A stretch of DNA of 64,000 nt from Solimonas marina (GCF_012241385.1 NZ_JAAVXB010000010.1:62001-126000), one strand, 5' to 3'; counted from the first letter of the stretch, positions 46,204 to 57,376 are shown. Notes: generated by a model from the sequence alone, not told the origin. Program-made: numbers and translations.

Positions 46204-46761
46204 ATGCGCTACGCCACCCAGCACAAGGAAGAAACGCGCCAGCGCATTCTCGAAACCGCGGCGGCGGAGTTTCGCAAACATGGCGTCGACGGCATCGGCG
46301 TTGCCGATCTGATGAAAGCCGCAGGACTCACGCACGGCGGGTTTTACGCCCACTTCAAATCCAAGGACGCCCTGTTCGCCGAATCGCTGGCCCGAGCGTC
46401 CGAGCAAACCCTGGATGCGCTGCGCAAGGCCATCGAGACTGCCGAACCCGGACATGAGCGCGAAGCCGTGATCGCCCGCTATCTGAGCACGCAACATCGC
46501 GACCGCGCCGAACGCGGCTGCGCGATCGTCGCACTGGGCGCCGACGTCTCGCGTCAGGACGCCAAGACCCGACGCGCGTTCGAAACGCGGATCGAGTCGA
46601 TGATCGAACTCGTCGCCGCAATCTCCGAAGGCTCGGACACCGAGCGGCGGCGCACGGCGATCCAGACCGTGGCGACGATGGTGGGCGCCCTGCTGCTGGC
46701 GCGCAGCGTGCGCCCGAGCGCGCTGTCCGACGAGATCCTCGACGTCGCCCGGCAAAGCTGA
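46204..46761 (+). CDS. TetR/AcrR-family transcriptional regulator
   Basis: A 185-residue regulator. The N-terminal helix-turn-helix is typical (TRQRILETAAAEFRKHGVDGIGVADLMKAAGLTHGGFYAHFKSKDALFAE, read over residues ~11-60). The C-terminal half is a TetR ligand-binding helical domain. The start at 46204 follows an AGAGAG ribosome-binding site and the palindromic operator. A phosphoesterase gene follows 74 bases later on the same strand and may be a target. The ligand is unknown. Confidence 0.88.
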   Translation: MRYATQHKEETRQRILETAAAEFRKHGVDGIGVADLMKAAGLTHGGFYAHFKSKDALFAESLARASEQTLDALRKAIETAEPGHEREAVIARYLSTQHRDRAERGCAIVALGADVSRQDAKTRRAFETRIESMIELVAAISEGSDTERRRTAIQTVATMVGALLLARSVRPSALSDEILDVARQS

Positions 46762-46835
46762 AGACATCGCCGCCCTTGTCACGCTTGTTGCTACACAATG
46801 TCGCGATCAGATACCCCCGCTGAGTCCGAACCATC

Positions 46836-48497
46836 GTGAGCGACAAGCCTGCTGCATCTCCCGAGCACCCCGAAAGCCCTGAGCGCCGCCGCCTGCTCGG
46901 CGGCATCGGCGCCGCCATTGGCGCCGCATCGATCGGCATCAGTGCCGATGCCAGCGCCGGAACGCCGCCAACGGCAGAAACACAGACCCTCGATGCCGCG
47001 CTGCGGGCCACGATCGACACCGTCGTCGTGATCTTCGCCGAGAATCGCAGCTTCAATAATCTGTTCGCGAATTTCCCGGGACTGCAGTCGCCGCTGTCGG
47101 CACTGCCGCCGGAGCGCGGCGCGCAGCGCGATCGCGACGGGCAGTTGCTGCCCCAGCTACCGAAAATCTGGGGCGGTCTAGTACCGAACCAGCAGATCGT
47201 CGAGCATCGCCCATTCCAGATCGGCGAGAACGATCTGCCACCCCTGAAGAACGCGCCGTTCGCGCTCAGCACGGCCGACGGCGATCCGCTGCCGCACGGC
47301 GTCGTGACGCGCGATCTGATTCACGCCTTCTACCAGAATCAGCTGCAGATCAACGGCGGCCGCAATGATCACTTCGCCGCCTGGGGGGACAGCGGTGCGC
47401 TGGTCATGGGCCATTACGCCGACACCCGCGCCAACCTGCGCATCTGGCAGCTCGCACGCGAGTTCACGCTGTGCGACAACTTCTTCATGGGCGCCTTCGG
47501 CGGCTCGTTCCTGAATCATCAGTATCTGGTCACGGCGCGGCCGCCGTTCTATCCGAACGCCGATCGCAGTCCGGCCAAGAAACGTATCGCCGAGGTCGAA
47601 GGCACGGATCCGACCGGCATCCGCCTGAAGTTGCAGCCCTCGTCGCCGGCCAGCGCCCTTGATGGTCCGCCGAAGTTCGTGCCGAGCAGCCTCACGCCCG
47701 ATTTCTGGGCGGTCAACACGATGATGCCGCCGTACGCGCCGACCTATGAGCTCGATGCCTCGCGCCCCGGCTATTCGGACTGGACCAATGCGCGCACGTT
47801 GGTGCCGCAACGCCATCAGACGATCGGCGACCTGTTGACGCGGCGCAAGGTCGACTGGGCGTGGTACGCCGGCGGCTGGGGCGCCGCAATGTCCGGCCAC
47901 GGCACCAATGGCGACTTCCCGACACGCCCGAACTTCCAGCCGCATCACCAGCCGCTGAATTACTTCGAGCAGTTCGCGCCGGGCAGCAATGCCCGCGCCC
48001 AGCACCTGCGCGACGGCGGCGAAGGCGAGACCCCGCGTACCAACCACTTCCTCGCCGACGCCGTGGCCGGCCGCCTGCCCGCGGTCAGCTATTACAAGCC
48101 GCAGGGCAATCTCAACATGCACGCGGGCTACTCCGACATCGACGCCGGTGATCGCCACATCGCGACCGTCGTCGACACACTGCGCAACAGCCCGCAGTGG
48201 GAGAAGATGCTGATCGTCGTCACGTTCGACGAAAACGGCGGCTGGTGGGATCACGTCGCGCCGCCCAAGGGCGATCGCTGGGGACCGGGCACGCGCGTAC
48301 CGGCGCTGGTGGTCTCGCCGCTCGCCAAGCGCGATCACGTCGATCACACGATTTACGACACCGGCTCGATCGCGCGCTTCATCACCCGCCGCTTCGGCCT
48401 CGAAAAACTGCCGGGCCTGATCGAACGCGAACGCGCGATGCTGGCCGCCGGTGGTCCCGCGCCCGGCGATCTGACCGACACGCTGGCGCTGCGCTAG
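46836..48497 (+). CDS. Tat-exported AcpA/phospholipase C-family phosphoesterase
   Basis: A 553-residue protein of the phosphoesterase family that includes phosphatidylcholine-specific phospholipase C and acid phosphatase AcpA. It has a twin-arginine signal (ERRRLLGGIGAAIGAASIG, about 16-34), the catalytic/metal block VVVIFAENRSFNNLFANFPG, NDHFAAWGDSGALVMGHYAD, and the C-terminal metal block VTFDENGGWWDHVAPP. Sequence alone does not separate phosphatase from phospholipase activity. The start is GTG at 46836, consistent with the Tat motif position. It follows a TetR regulator. Confidence 0.87.
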   Translation: MSDKPAASPEHPESPERRRLLGGIGAAIGAASIGISADASAGTPPTAETQTLDAALRATIDTVVVIFAENRSFNNLFANFPGLQSPLSALPPERGAQRDRDGQLLPQLPKIWGGLVPNQQIVEHRPFQIGENDLPPLKNAPFALSTADGDPLPHGVVTRDLIHAFYQNQLQINGGRNDHFAAWGDSGALVMGHYADTRANLRIWQLAREFTLCDNFFMGAFGGSFLNHQYLVTARPPFYPNADRSPAKKRIAEVEGTDPTGIRLKLQPSSPASALDGPPKFVPSSLTPDFWAVNTMMPPYAPTYELDASRPGYSDWTNARTLVPQRHQTIGDLLTRRKVDWAWYAGGWGAAMSGHGTNGDFPTRPNFQPHHQPLNYFEQFAPGSNARAQHLRDGGEGETPRTNHFLADAVAGRLPAVSYYKPQGNLNMHAGYSDIDAGDRHIATVVDTLRNSPQWEKMLIVVTFDENGGWWDHVAPPKGDRWGPGTRVPALVVSPLAKRDHVDHTIYDTGSIARFITRRFGLEKLPGLIERERAMLAAGGPAPGDLTDTLALR

Positions 48498-48519
48498 CGC
48501 CCGGAGCAGACGTCGATCC

Positions 48520-48924
48520 GTGCGCACGCCCTATCTGTTCGTCTACGGCACCTTGCGTCGGTGCTGCCGGCGTCCCGAGCACGAGGAGCTGGTCGCGCAC
48601 GCCGAGTTCGTCGGGCCCGGCACGATACAGGGCCGGCTGTACGAGGTCGACGGCTATCCGGGCGCCGTCGATTCGGACGACGCCAACGAGCGCGTGCACG
48701 GCGAGCTCTATCGCATTCGCGACGCTGTGGCGCTGTTCGCCGTGCTCGACGAGTACGAGGAATACTCGGCGCGATTCCCGACGCCGCACGAGTACGTTCG
48801 GGCGCAGCGAACGGTCGCGGTCGAAGATGGCGGCCATGTGCAAGCCTGTATCTATCTCTACCATCGCCCCACGCACGAACGGCGACGGATCATCTGCGGA
48901 GACTATGCCGCGACGACGCCGTGA
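48520..48924 (+). CDS. Gamma-glutamylcyclotransferase-like protein
   Basis: A 134-residue GGCT/AIG2-like protein. It has the YGTLR substrate-binding loop near the N-terminus (LFVYGTLRRC), GRLYEVDGYPGAV, and a probable catalytic Glu in LDEYEEYS. Members act on gamma-glutamyl peptides or amines or on unknown substrates. The start is GTG, 22 bases after the phosphoesterase stop, so cotranscription is likely. Confidence 0.82.
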   Translation: MRTPYLFVYGTLRRCCRRPEHEELVAHAEFVGPGTIQGRLYEVDGYPGAVDSDDANERVHGELYRIRDAVALFAVLDEYEEYSARFPTPHEYVRAQRTVAVEDGGHVQACIYLYHRPTHERRRIICGDYAATTP

Positions 48925-49008
48925 TACGGCCCCTTGATAGCAACCGTCATTCTTCGGGCCGCGCCGCAGCGGCGGCCCGCAACGCCAACCAGGCATACAT
49001 CAGTCGCA

Positions 49009-49287
49009 TCAGCGCTGGCCTGCTTCCGCCGCCTGCGCTCTGCGCTGCCGTCGACGCTCTCTCAATCCGCTGAACCAAGCGTAGCCGGTCAACAGGGAGA
49101 AGCCGAGAAAGTAAAGTCCGGCAAAATGGCCGTTTCCGTTATAGCACTGCCCAGTCGTCCCTCCCCTAGACACGCAAGCGCCCGTCACGAGGTGATAAAC
49201 TCCCAAACTGAACAACACGACGGTCCCGCAGCCGACGATCCACAGCTGCCGTCGCTTTATCGGCTTCGGACTGGGTTCTTTGTCCAT
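49009..49287 (-). CDS. Small two-span membrane protein, unknown
   Basis: A 92-residue protein with two hydrophobic segments (LWIVGCGTVVLFSLGVYHLVTG; FAGLYFLGFSLLTGYAWFSGL, read at about 14-35 and 52-72) joined by a Gly/Cys-rich loop, and a basic tail RERRRQRR. It begins 13 bases after the stop of the upstream frameshifted gene. No family recognised. Confidence 0.55.
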   Translation of the reverse strand: MDKEPSPKPIKRRQLWIVGCGTVVLFSLGVYHLVTGACVSRGGTTGQCYNGNGHFAGLYFLGFSLLTGYAWFSGLRERRRQRRAQAAEAGQR

Positions 49288-49300
49288 GATCCCCCTCATA

Positions 49301-50404
49301 TCAATTACACATCCCATCCAAGGTGTCCGCCAGATCATCTTCCATGGACTGGGACGAATAGAAATATTCCCAACCGACGACAGTAACGGACGAAACGTTA
49401 CTTCCGGCATCGCATGAACCCGATACTTCCTTCCAGACGTAATGCATGGCGTTCGATTCCGGAGGGTCGGGCTCTTCCGTTGTAGCGACGCGGGTTGCCG
49501 TGATGTCCATCGAATCTCCCGGCGCATAACTGCCGATGCCGCCGATAACTTCGTCACTCCCAAGGAACTTGATCGACGTTCCATCCGGATCGACCGCAAA
49601 AGGCGTGAGATACTCTTCCGGACCGGTCGAGTTCTGGATATGTACCCGCAGCGCCGTGCTGCCGTCTTCCAGCGCGGGCGCGGGGAAAAAGCCGCTTCCC
49701 TCCATTCGCATCGCCGATCCGGATAGCAGCCACAACAGTGAGTCCGTATCACCGTCCGGAACGATGTCTTCAACGTGCATCTCCCACTCAACGTCGAAAC
49801 GCATCTTCGAAGGAATCGTTGCCAGATCATCCAGGGTTTTCGATGTGTCGGAAACAACACTCGTCACATCGGCAACGACTATCGCGACGTTGAGATAGGG
49901 AACCATGCGCTTCACCATCAAACGGCGAACAATAGCTAAGTTAGCTGCGGCATCTGCAAGAATGTTGAAAATCGGCCCGCGGGAAGCCAAGTCGTCTCGA
50001 AACTGCTGTGCAATTGTAGTTGCAGCGCCGAGATAGTCGCCCGTTCCAATTTGATCGTAGACTGCCGTCAACGTGGCCGGATAATAATAAAGCCCAGCAA
50101 CGACCGCGTCGTAAATTACGTGCTTCGGCAAACCCAGAAGCGACGAGAACCAGGGGATCATCAACTGGGAAATAATTGTGCGCGTCGCTGCGTATTGGGC
50201 CGGCTCCGCATCGACTGCGTAGTCAAATGCAACATTTCCGCTCGGACCGTTGATCGTCTTGACGAGGTCGATATGCGCATTGTGAAAGCGAGGCTGATGC
50301 ATGCCCTCTGCCTTGTTAGCGCTATATGGCCCTGGGTAGAGACTCAATAAGCCGGTCTGCGACGAGATCAATCTTGGATCATGCCAGCTTGTGGCCGGTT
50401 CCAT
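49301..50404 (-). pseudogene. C-terminal part of a frameshifted repeat protein
   Basis: A 367-residue frame with no signal peptide. It starts at an ATG overlapping the stop of the upstream frame (TAATG). Reading across the junction with one extra A (GGAAAG to GGAAAAG) turns DADSGKC-stop into DADSGKVLMEPATSW and continues smoothly, so this is probably the C-terminal third of the gene that starts at 52835. It contains hydrophobic helical stretches and a beta-rich end (YVWKEVSGSCDAGSNVSSV). No enzyme motif recognised. A separate coupled gene is the alternative. Confidence 0.55.
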
Positions 50405-52425
50405 TAGCACTTTCCTGAATCGGCATCGACAATTCGCACTGAATACCAGGCCTGCGTATCGTTGCTGATGCCTACATCCCCGGTGAGCTTGCCGTCAGAC
50501 TGCAGCGGATACACGGAAACGTCATATTGCTCAGAAGGGGTAATCGTCGGACCGGCTGCAGCATCGCTCTTCGTCTGGAGCGCCTTTTCACGCCTTTTGG
50601 TCGAAGACGTCCCGGATGCCGGAGACACATCACTAACTGCAGCCACGGCATTCGACAGAACGGCCTGGTTTGCCGCTACCGTAAAATCAGGTAGCACGCC
50701 CTCGTCAGCGAGCGATGTCGAGAGCAAGTCCCGGAGCGTCATAACCGCCGACAGTGCCCCGATCTCGTCACGTCTTTCGCATGCATCGCTGATTGATAGG
50801 CCACCGAAGCTGACCAGCGGCATCGTCGCCAATGCCGTCGCCGTGGTGAGCGAGTTCATGGCCGGCGCCGCATCATCTTCCGAAACGAGCGCCGCCAAGT
50901 ACAGGGTATCGTCACCGTCGGCCGCCGCACTCGCTATGACATAGTCACAGCCGCCAGTGACTGTGATAGCGGCATTCCCTTGCGAATCGACCGATGATGC
51001 TGTGCTGCTGCTCGATATGACGCTGATCTGCGATGTCAAAATCGGAGAACCTGGCGGGAGCTCCACAGTAATCGAACTGTCAGCTGTGGCGATGAAATCC
51101 ATCGTGTTTCCGGCGATCGAATCGTTTGCAACACTCACGGTCCCGCCAGCCAACACCGCGGGCACTGTGACAACGAGCGTTGTCGAGTCCTGCAGTGTCA
51201 CCGACGAGACCTCCGATCCGTTCACCGCGACTGTCGTCTGACTCGAGAAATGATCGCCTCTGATCGTTAAAACGGTTGATGATCCCGACCGCACCGCGGA
51301 AATTTCGCTGACGATGGGCGCGTCCGCCGCAATCATCGTGAGCCCCAATATGTTGGACGAGACGGAGCCATCGCTTAAGAACAAGTTGGTGGAACCCGCG
51401 TGGTCGCTTGAAAGTGTCGCTGTCGTCTGATCATCCGCTAGCGCGACGACGATGTTCTCGACAAAGCTGCGGTCAAGATTGACGTGGCCGAGGTTATCGG
51501 CTGCCACGAGCACCGCCGAAGTGCCAAAACGATCGAAATGTGCCCCCTTGAGAACCACCGTTCCGCCCTGGCGCGCAATGCCGGACACAAAATTTCCGTT
51601 CGTGTCGAGCATGCCGGCTTGCGCGATGTAGGGTTCAACCGACGATGCCGCCGAGAAAGCGATGATCGGAACCACTCTGTCCGCGTCGTGGATATCGAAG
51701 AGCAGGTCACCGTCGTCGTCCAGGTCGCGGTAGTCAGGCATGTAGTCGGCGTCATTGTCCGCTAGGCCCGCAGCGGAGTCACCGCGTTCTACACTATCCG
51801 GAATGCCGTTTCCGTCGGAGTCGGAATCCATGAAATCAGGAGTGCCGTCTTCGTCAGAGTCGCGCTCCGCTTCAACTCCGTCCGAAATTCCGTCGCCATC
51901 GGCATCCTGATCAAGCCAATCCGGAGTGCCGTCTCCATCATGATCGAAAATCGTCGAGGCACCAGAAAGGAACATTGAAAGCTCGGCAACATCTGGCACG
52001 CTGTCCGCATCCGTATCTTTCAGGGATGCTGACATCCCCAAAGCCGTCTCCAGATCATCGGGAACGACGTCGCCATCCGCGTCCGAAAAAATTCGGACTG
52101 TGTAGCTTTGAGGATAAGTGGCATCTGCCGACGGCCTGATGAACACATACCCGGGGACGTCCGATGCATAAACGATGACGCCAGGCAGCGCATAGTGATA
52201 TGACAAGGCTTCCGCAGGACCGGCCGGCTTCTGTATTCCCAGCACGCCGATCGTCGATTTTCCATCCACATCCGTCAGCGACAATTCGACATTCGAATGG
52301 CCATCTGCAAGATAGCTCAGCACCCATAAGGAACTCGCAGCAGCAGTTGGAACGGCCGGGCTGCGGAATACGTCGACGTCGTCGGGGTTATTCAATACTC
52401 CATGAAGGGTTACCGGCCATGACAT
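50404..52425 (-). pseudogene. Middle part of a frameshifted protein: thrombospondin-type-3 calcium repeats and IPT/TIG-like domains
   Basis: A 673-residue frame. The N-terminal piece (TLHGVLNNPDDVDVFRSPA) matches a PPC-type secretion-associated domain. A run of aspartate-rich DxDxDGxxD calcium-binding repeats follows (about residues 115-245: HDGDGTPDWLDQDADGDG, SDEDGTPDFMDSDSDGNG), then IPT/TIG-like beta domains (PIVSEISAVRSGSSTVLTIRGDHF). The frame has no signal peptide of its own: the signal is in the preceding frame at 52428-52835. Base composition is less GC-rich than in flanking genes. Probable role if intact: a large surface or secreted calcium-stabilised protein. Confidence 0.7.
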
Positions 52426-52427
52426 CT

Positions 52428-52835
52428 CTACGGACGTTGCCGCGGCCGAATCCTCTTCGGCTCCACTTCTTCCACAACGACTTCCACACTTCTTGCGGTA
52501 TCCAGCGGAAAAGCATCCTGCACATCAGGGACGCCATCTCCATCTTCGTCGGCATCCGCGAAGTTGCCGACGCCATTGCCATTACTGTCGAGAAATTCAG
52601 ATGGGTCTTCCGGGAAGGCATCCTGAGCATCCACGACCCCGTCGCCATCCGCATCATCAGCCGCTTTCGCGCTTAGCGGGCGGATCGCTCGACGCAGACT
52701 TTCAGGAACATCCTTCAACTGCACGGGAACTTGTATCGTCTTTACTGCAGCCTGCTTGTTTTGATCTTCGTTATCGCCCGCGCACGCTGCCAAAGCCAGA
52801 ACCACTACCAATGTAGGGGCATATTTGTGAAACAT
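52428..52835 (-). pseudogene. N-terminal part of a frameshifted lipoprotein with calcium repeats
   Basis: A 135-residue frame with lipoprotein signal (LVVVLALAAC), then thrombospondin-type-3 repeats (DADGDGVVDAQDAFPEDP, ADEDGDGVPDVQDAFPLD) and VEEVEPKRIRPRQRP before a TAG. Restoring one base after EVEP gives EVEPNEDSAAATSVEM and runs straight into the next frame. EVEPN is the expected opening of a PPC domain, so a single-base deletion is likely. The Met at 52835 starts the signal peptide; an upstream in-frame start is not needed. Confidence 0.7.
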
Positions 52836-53107
52836 GGCGTCCTCCCTGACAAGAACGCATTTCAAGCTGAGATGATGGGCAGCAAAGTTCCATGCAAAAT
52901 CGATGAGCGGCGTATATTCACCGACAGACGATAGGCAGCCCTCCGGCGACTCGGAGAATGATCCATGTATCAAGCCGAGAAAACGTTAAGCAGCTGGCAT
53001 GCGTAGTTGCTCATCGGCACATCGGCTGGCATCCATTGAAAGTTTCGGGCCTTCGCGGCGACGATAAGTCACGAAACCCGATTTCCATCGTCAACGGGGG
53101 CAGTAAA

Positions 53108-53491
53108 ATGGACTGGTTCATCACCGCGCTGAAGAAGTACGCGCAATTCTCCGGCCGCTCGCAGCGCGCCGAATACTGGTATTTCATTCTCTTCTACACG
53201 CTGATCTATCTGGCGCTGGCGATCGTCGACGGCGTCACCGGCACGTTCAGTCTAGAAGACGGTTTCGGCCTGCTCAGCGGACTGTTCGCACTGGCGATGC
53301 TGATTCCGTCGATCGCGGTCAGCGTGCGCCGTCTGCATGACACGGGCCGCAGCGGCTGGTGGTTCCTGATCGGCCTGATCCCGATCGTCGGCAGCATCAT
53401 CCTGCTGGTGTTCTTCGTGCAGGACAGCGAGGCCGGCGACAACGCCTACGGCGCCAACCCCAAGGCACCAGCAACGGTGGTGAGCGGCTGA
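53108..53491 (+). CDS. DUF805 membrane protein
   Basis: A 127-residue integral membrane protein of the DUF805 (YhaH-like) family: WFITALKKYAQFSGRSQRAEYWYFILF at the N-terminus, three or four membrane spans, and the conserved SVRRLHDTGRSGWWFLIGLIPIVGSIILLVFF block (about 72-103). Function unknown. The 272 bases upstream, between it and the divergent repeat-protein gene, hold no recognisable gene. A GGGGG-type ribosome-binding stretch precedes the start. Confidence 0.88.
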   Translation: MDWFITALKKYAQFSGRSQRAEYWYFILFYTLIYLALAIVDGVTGTFSLEDGFGLLSGLFALAMLIPSIAVSVRRLHDTGRSGWWFLIGLIPIVGSIILLVFFVQDSEAGDNAYGANPKAPATVVSG

Positions 53492-53500
53492 CGGCGCCGT

Positions 53501-56500
53501 TCAGCGCACGAACTTGCGCGCATTGACGAACATCTGGAACCACGGCGTCTTGCCCAAGCCGCCGCTTGCCGCGTAGTCCTGCGGCCACCAGGAGCCGGAC
53601 GTGCCGGCGACGGTGCGTTCCGGATGCGGCATCAGAATCGTCACGCGGCCGTCGGCGTTGCAAACCGAGGCGATGCCCTGCGGCGAACCGTTGGGATTGG
53701 CCGGATACTGCGTGGCGACATCGCCGCGCGTGGTCACGTAGCGCATCGCGTTCTGACCAGCCGCCTGCAGCGCGATCAGATCTGACGGCGCCGCGAACTC
53801 GGCGCGACCCTCGCCGTGGGCAACGGCGATCGGCAGACGACTGCCGGCCATGCCGGCGAAGAACACCGACGGCGATTCGAGCAGCTCGACCTGCGCCCAG
53901 CGCGCTTCGAACTGTTCACTGCGATTGCGGCGGAACGCCGGCCAGTGTTCGGCACCCGGCACGATGTCCTTGAGCGCCGCGAACATCTGGCAGCCGTTGC
54001 AGACGCCGAGTGCGAAGCGTTCCGGACTGACGAGGAAATCGGCGAATTCCTGACGACCGCGATCGTTGAACAAGATGGTCTTGGCCCAGCCCTGACCGGC
54101 ACCGAGCACGTCGCCATACGAGAAGCCGCCGCAGGCCGCGAGACCGGCGAAGTCGGCCAGCTTCACGCGGCCTTCGAGGACATCGCTCATGTGCACGTCG
54201 ACGGCCTCGAAGCCGGCGGCGGCAAATGCATACGCCATTTCGTACTGACCGTTGACGCCCTGCTCGCGCAGGATCGCGACCTTCGGCCTACGGCCGACGT
54301 GAGGCGCGAGGCGGGAGGCGGGAGGCGGGAACGTGAGTTTCACGTGCAGGCCCGGATCATCGGCATCGGCCAACGCCGCGAACGCCGCGTTCGCGCAGTC
54401 CGGATTGTCGCGCAGCGCGGCAATGCGATGGCTGGTCTCGGCCCAGGTCTGGTGCCACGTGGTGCGCGAACCTTGCAACAGAAGCTGCGCACCGTGCGTG
54501 AAGCGCAGGTGATCGCCGGCCGTCACCGCGCCGATGTCGGCAGCCGTCAGGCCGGCCTCGCGCAGCTCGGCGATCACCGTCGCCGCATCGTGCTCGCGCA
54601 ACTGCAGGACGCAACCGAGTTCTTCGTTGAACAATGCCGACACCGCGTCACCGTTCAGCGTTTCGAGCGCGATCTGCAGCCCGCAGTGGCCGGCGAAGGC
54701 CATTTCCGCCAGCGTCGCGAACAGGCCGCCGTCGCTGCGATCGTGATAGGCGAGCAGCTTGCCGTCGGCATTGAGCGCCTGGATCTTTTCAAAGGCCGTG
54801 CGCAGGCGCTGCGGCTCGTCGAGATCCGGGGCGATGTCACCGACCGTGCCATAGACCTGCGCCAGGGCCGAGCCGCCGAGGCGATTCTGGCCGACGCCGA
54901 GGTCGATGAGCACCAGCCGCGTGGCGCCGGCATCGAGTTTGAGTTGCGGCGTCAACGAGCGACGCACGTCGGCGACCGGCGCGAACGCGGTGATGATCAG
55001 CGACAGCGGCGCGATCTGCGTCTGCGTCTCAACCGTTCCGTCCTGCCGGACTTCCTCCCAGACAGATTTCATCGACAGCGAATCCTTGCCGACCGGAATC
55101 GCGATGCCGAGCGCCGGGCACAGTTCGGCGCCGACCGCCTTGACCGTATCGAACAGCCGCGCGTCCTCGTCACCCTGGCCGCAGGCCGCCATCCAGTTCG
55201 CCGACAGGCGAATGTCCGACAGCTTGTCGATGCGTGCGGCGGCGATGTTCAGCACCGCCTCGGCGACCGCCATGCGGCCGGACGCCGGCGCGTCGAGCAG
55301 CGCCAGCGGCGTACGCTCGCCCATCGCCATCGCCTCGCCAGTGATGGCCTCGAAGCCGGTGGCGGTGACGGCGCAGTCGGCGACCGGCACCTGCCACGGG
55401 CCGACCATCTGGTCGCGCACCGTCAGGCCGCCGACGGTGCGGTCGCCGATCGTGATCAGGAATGATTTGCTGGCCACCGCCGGCAGGCGCAACACGCGCT
55501 GCGCGGCGTCGGCCAGATCGATGGCGGCCGTATCGAGTGCCGGGAAGTCGCTGGCCGCGCGCGTGCTGCTGCGTGACATGCGCGGCGGCTTGCCGAGCAG
55601 CACCGGCATCGGCATGTCGACGGCCGGCTGCGTGCCGAGCGCGTCCTCGACGACGAGCTGCTGCTCGGCAGTCGCGGTACCGACCACGGCGTACGGGCAG
55701 CGCTCGCGCGTGCACAGCGCAGCGAAGTGTTCGACGTGTTCGGCACGGATCGCGATGACGTAGCGCTCCTGCGACTCGTTGCACCAGATTTCCATCGGCG
55801 ACAATGCCGGGTCGGCGGCCTGCACGTCGCGCAACTGGAAGCGCCCGCCGCGATCGTCGTTGTGCACGAGTTCCGGCAGGGCATTGGAGATGCCACCGGC
55901 GCCGACGTCGTGAATCGACAGAATCGGATTGTCGTCACCGAGTGCCCAACAGGCATCGACGACTTCCTGGCAGCGGCGCTCCAGTTCCGGGTTGGCGCGC
56001 TGCACCGACGCAAAGTCGAGCTCGGCGCTCGACGCGCCGGTCGCCATCGACGACGCGGCGCCGCCGCCCAGGCCGATCAGCATCGCCGGACCGCCGAGCA
56101 CGATCAGCTTCGCGCCCTCGACGACCTCGTGCTTCTGCACGTCGCCGTCGCGGACATTGCCGTAGCCGCCGGCGATCATGATCGGCTTGTGATAGCCGCG
56201 GTTGCGGCCGTCCGGCGCCACTGCCTCGTAGGTGCGGAAATAGCCGTTGAGGTTCGGCCGGCCGAATTCGTTGTTGTAGGCGGCGGCGCCGATCGGGCCG
56301 TCGAGCATGATCTGCAGGGCGCTGGCCATGCGCGGCGGGCGCGAAAGCTCGGCTTCCCAGGGCTGCACGAAGTCGGGAATGCGCAGATTGGCGACCGAAA
56401 AGCCCGCCAGACCGGCCTTGGGCTTGCCGCCGGTACCGGTCGCCGCCTCGTCGCGAATCTCGCCGCCGGCACCGGTCGCGGCGCCCGGATGCGGCGAGAT

Positions 56501-57376
56501 GCCGGTCGGGTGGTTGTGCGTCTCCACCTTCATCAGGATGTGCACCGGCTCGTCGTGCGCGCGCCAGACGTGGTCCGCTTCCGGGAACCAGCGCATGCCG
56601 CTATGGCCTGCGATGACCGCGGCATTGTCCTTGTACGCCGACAGCACGCCTTCGGGCGCGGCGGCGTAGGTCATCTTGATCATCTGGAACAGCGAATGCG
56701 GCTGCGCTTCGCCGTCGACCGTGAATTCGGCATTGAAGATCTTGTGCCGGCAATGCTCGCTGTTGACCTGCGCGAACATCATCAGCTCGGCGTCGGTCGG
56801 ATTGCGGCTGGCCTCGCGGCTGTAGTCGACCAGATAGTCGATCTCGTCGCCCGACAGCGCCAGCCCCCAGTCGCGGTTGGCCGCCGCCAGCGCGTCGCGA
56901 CCACCGCCGAGCACATCGACGGTGCGCAGCGCGCGGCGCGGCTGGCCGTCGAAAACGTGCTGCAGCGCGTCGACGCTCGCCAGAACCGACTCGGTCATCG
57001 GGTCGTGCAGCGCCACCAACGCGGCCGCCGGCAGCTCGGACACCCCATCGAAGCTGTAAGCGCGGCCTTGCTCGATGCGGGCGACGCCGCTCAGGCCGCA
57101 GACGCGGGCGATGTCGGTGGCCTTGCTCGACCACGGCGACAGGGTGCCGACGCGCGGCACCACGAACAGCGTCAGCTGCGCCGTCTCGAAGCCCGCCGGC
57201 CCCGGCCCGAGCAGGCGCCGCAGCGCGTCCTCGGCAGTGTTCTCGGCGTCAATCAGGTAGAAATCCCGGCTGCGCAACGCGCGCAGATCCGGGGCGTGGG
57301 CACGGAGTGTGGCGAGCAGTCGGTCGGCACGGAACGCAGAAAGGGATTCCGCACCGGGGAGGATCGTCAGGGACAT
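53501..57376 (-). CDS. purL: Phosphoribosylformylglycinamidine synthase
   Basis: PurL (1291 residues, single-chain proteobacterial form) converts FGAR, glutamine and ATP to FGAM in purine synthesis. The N-terminal PurS-like part opens [17 protein letters not shown]. The synthetase core contains [19 protein letters not shown] and [12 protein letters not shown]; the C-terminal glutaminase has the catalytic Cys in [13 protein letters not shown] and His/Glu in [11 protein letters not shown]. The start at 57376 aligns with the E. coli N-terminus; longer in-frame extension overlaps gph and is rejected. The interdomain linker contains a short repeat-derived insertion (54299-54330). Divergent from gph. 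Confidence 0.96.
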   Translation of the reverse strand: MSLTILPGAESLSAFRADRLLATLRAHAPDLRALRSRDFYLIDAENTAEDALRRLLGPGPAGFETAQLTLFVVPRVGTLSPWSSKATDIARVCGLSGVARIEQGRAYSFDGVSELPAAALVALHDPMTESVLASVDALQHVFDGQPRRALRTVDVLGGGRDALAAANRDWGLALSGDEIDYLVDYSREASRNPTDAELMMFAQVNSEHCRHKIFNAEFTVDGEAQPHSLFQMIKMTYAAAPEGVLSAYKDNAAVIAGHSGMRWFPEADHVWRAHDEPVHILMKVETHNHPTGISPHPGAATGAGGEIRDEAATGTGGKPKAGLAGFSVANLRIPDFVQPWEAELSRPPRMASALQIMLDGPIGAAAYNNEFGRPNLNGYFRTYEAVAPDGRNRGYHKPIMIAGGYGNVRDGDVQKHEVVEGAKLIVLGGPAMLIGLGGGAASSMATGASSAELDFASVQRANPELERRCQEVVDACWALGDDNPILSIHDVGAGGISNALPELVHNDDRGGRFQLRDVQAADPALSPMEIWCNESQERYVIAIRAEHVEHFAALCTRERCPYAVVGTATAEQQLVVEDALGTQPAVDMPMPVLLGKPPRMSRSSTRAASDFPALDTAAIDLADAAQRVLRLPAVASKSFLITIGDRTVGGLTVRDQMVGPWQVPVADCAVTATGFEAITGEAMAMGERTPLALLDAPASGRMAVAEAVLNIAAARIDKLSDIRLSANWMAACGQGDEDARLFDTVKAVGAELCPALGIAIPVGKDSLSMKSVWEEVRQDGTVETQTQIAPLSLIITAFAPVADVRRSLTPQLKLDAGATRLVLIDLGVGQNRLGGSALAQVYGTVGDIAPDLDEPQRLRTAFEKIQALNADGKLLAYHDRSDGGLFATLAEMAFAGHCGLQIALETLNGDAVSALFNEELGCVLQLREHDAATVIAELREAGLTAADIGAVTAGDHLRFTHGAQLLLQGSRTTWHQTWAETSHRIAALRDNPDCANAAFAALADADDPGLHVKLTFPPPASRLAPHVGRRPKVAILREQGVNGQYEMAYAFAAAGFEAVDVHMSDVLEGRVKLADFAGLAACGGFSYGDVLGAGQGWAKTILFNDRGRQEFADFLVSPERFALGVCNGCQMFAALKDIVPGAEHWPAFRRNRSEQFEARWAQVELLESPSVFFAGMAGSRLPIAVAHGEGRAEFAAPSDLIALQAAGQNAMRYVTTRGDVATQYPANPNGSPQGIASVCNADGRVTILMPHPERTVAGTSGSWWPQDYAASGGLGKTPWFQMFVNARKFVR
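54299..54330. repeat. GAGGCGGGAGG-type repeat inside purL
   Basis: Tandem 7-base GAGGCGG-type units, in frame, encode [10 protein letters not shown] in the linker between the synthetase core and the glutaminase domain. Related units lie at 14494-14523 and 16009-16088. Confidence 0.6.
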
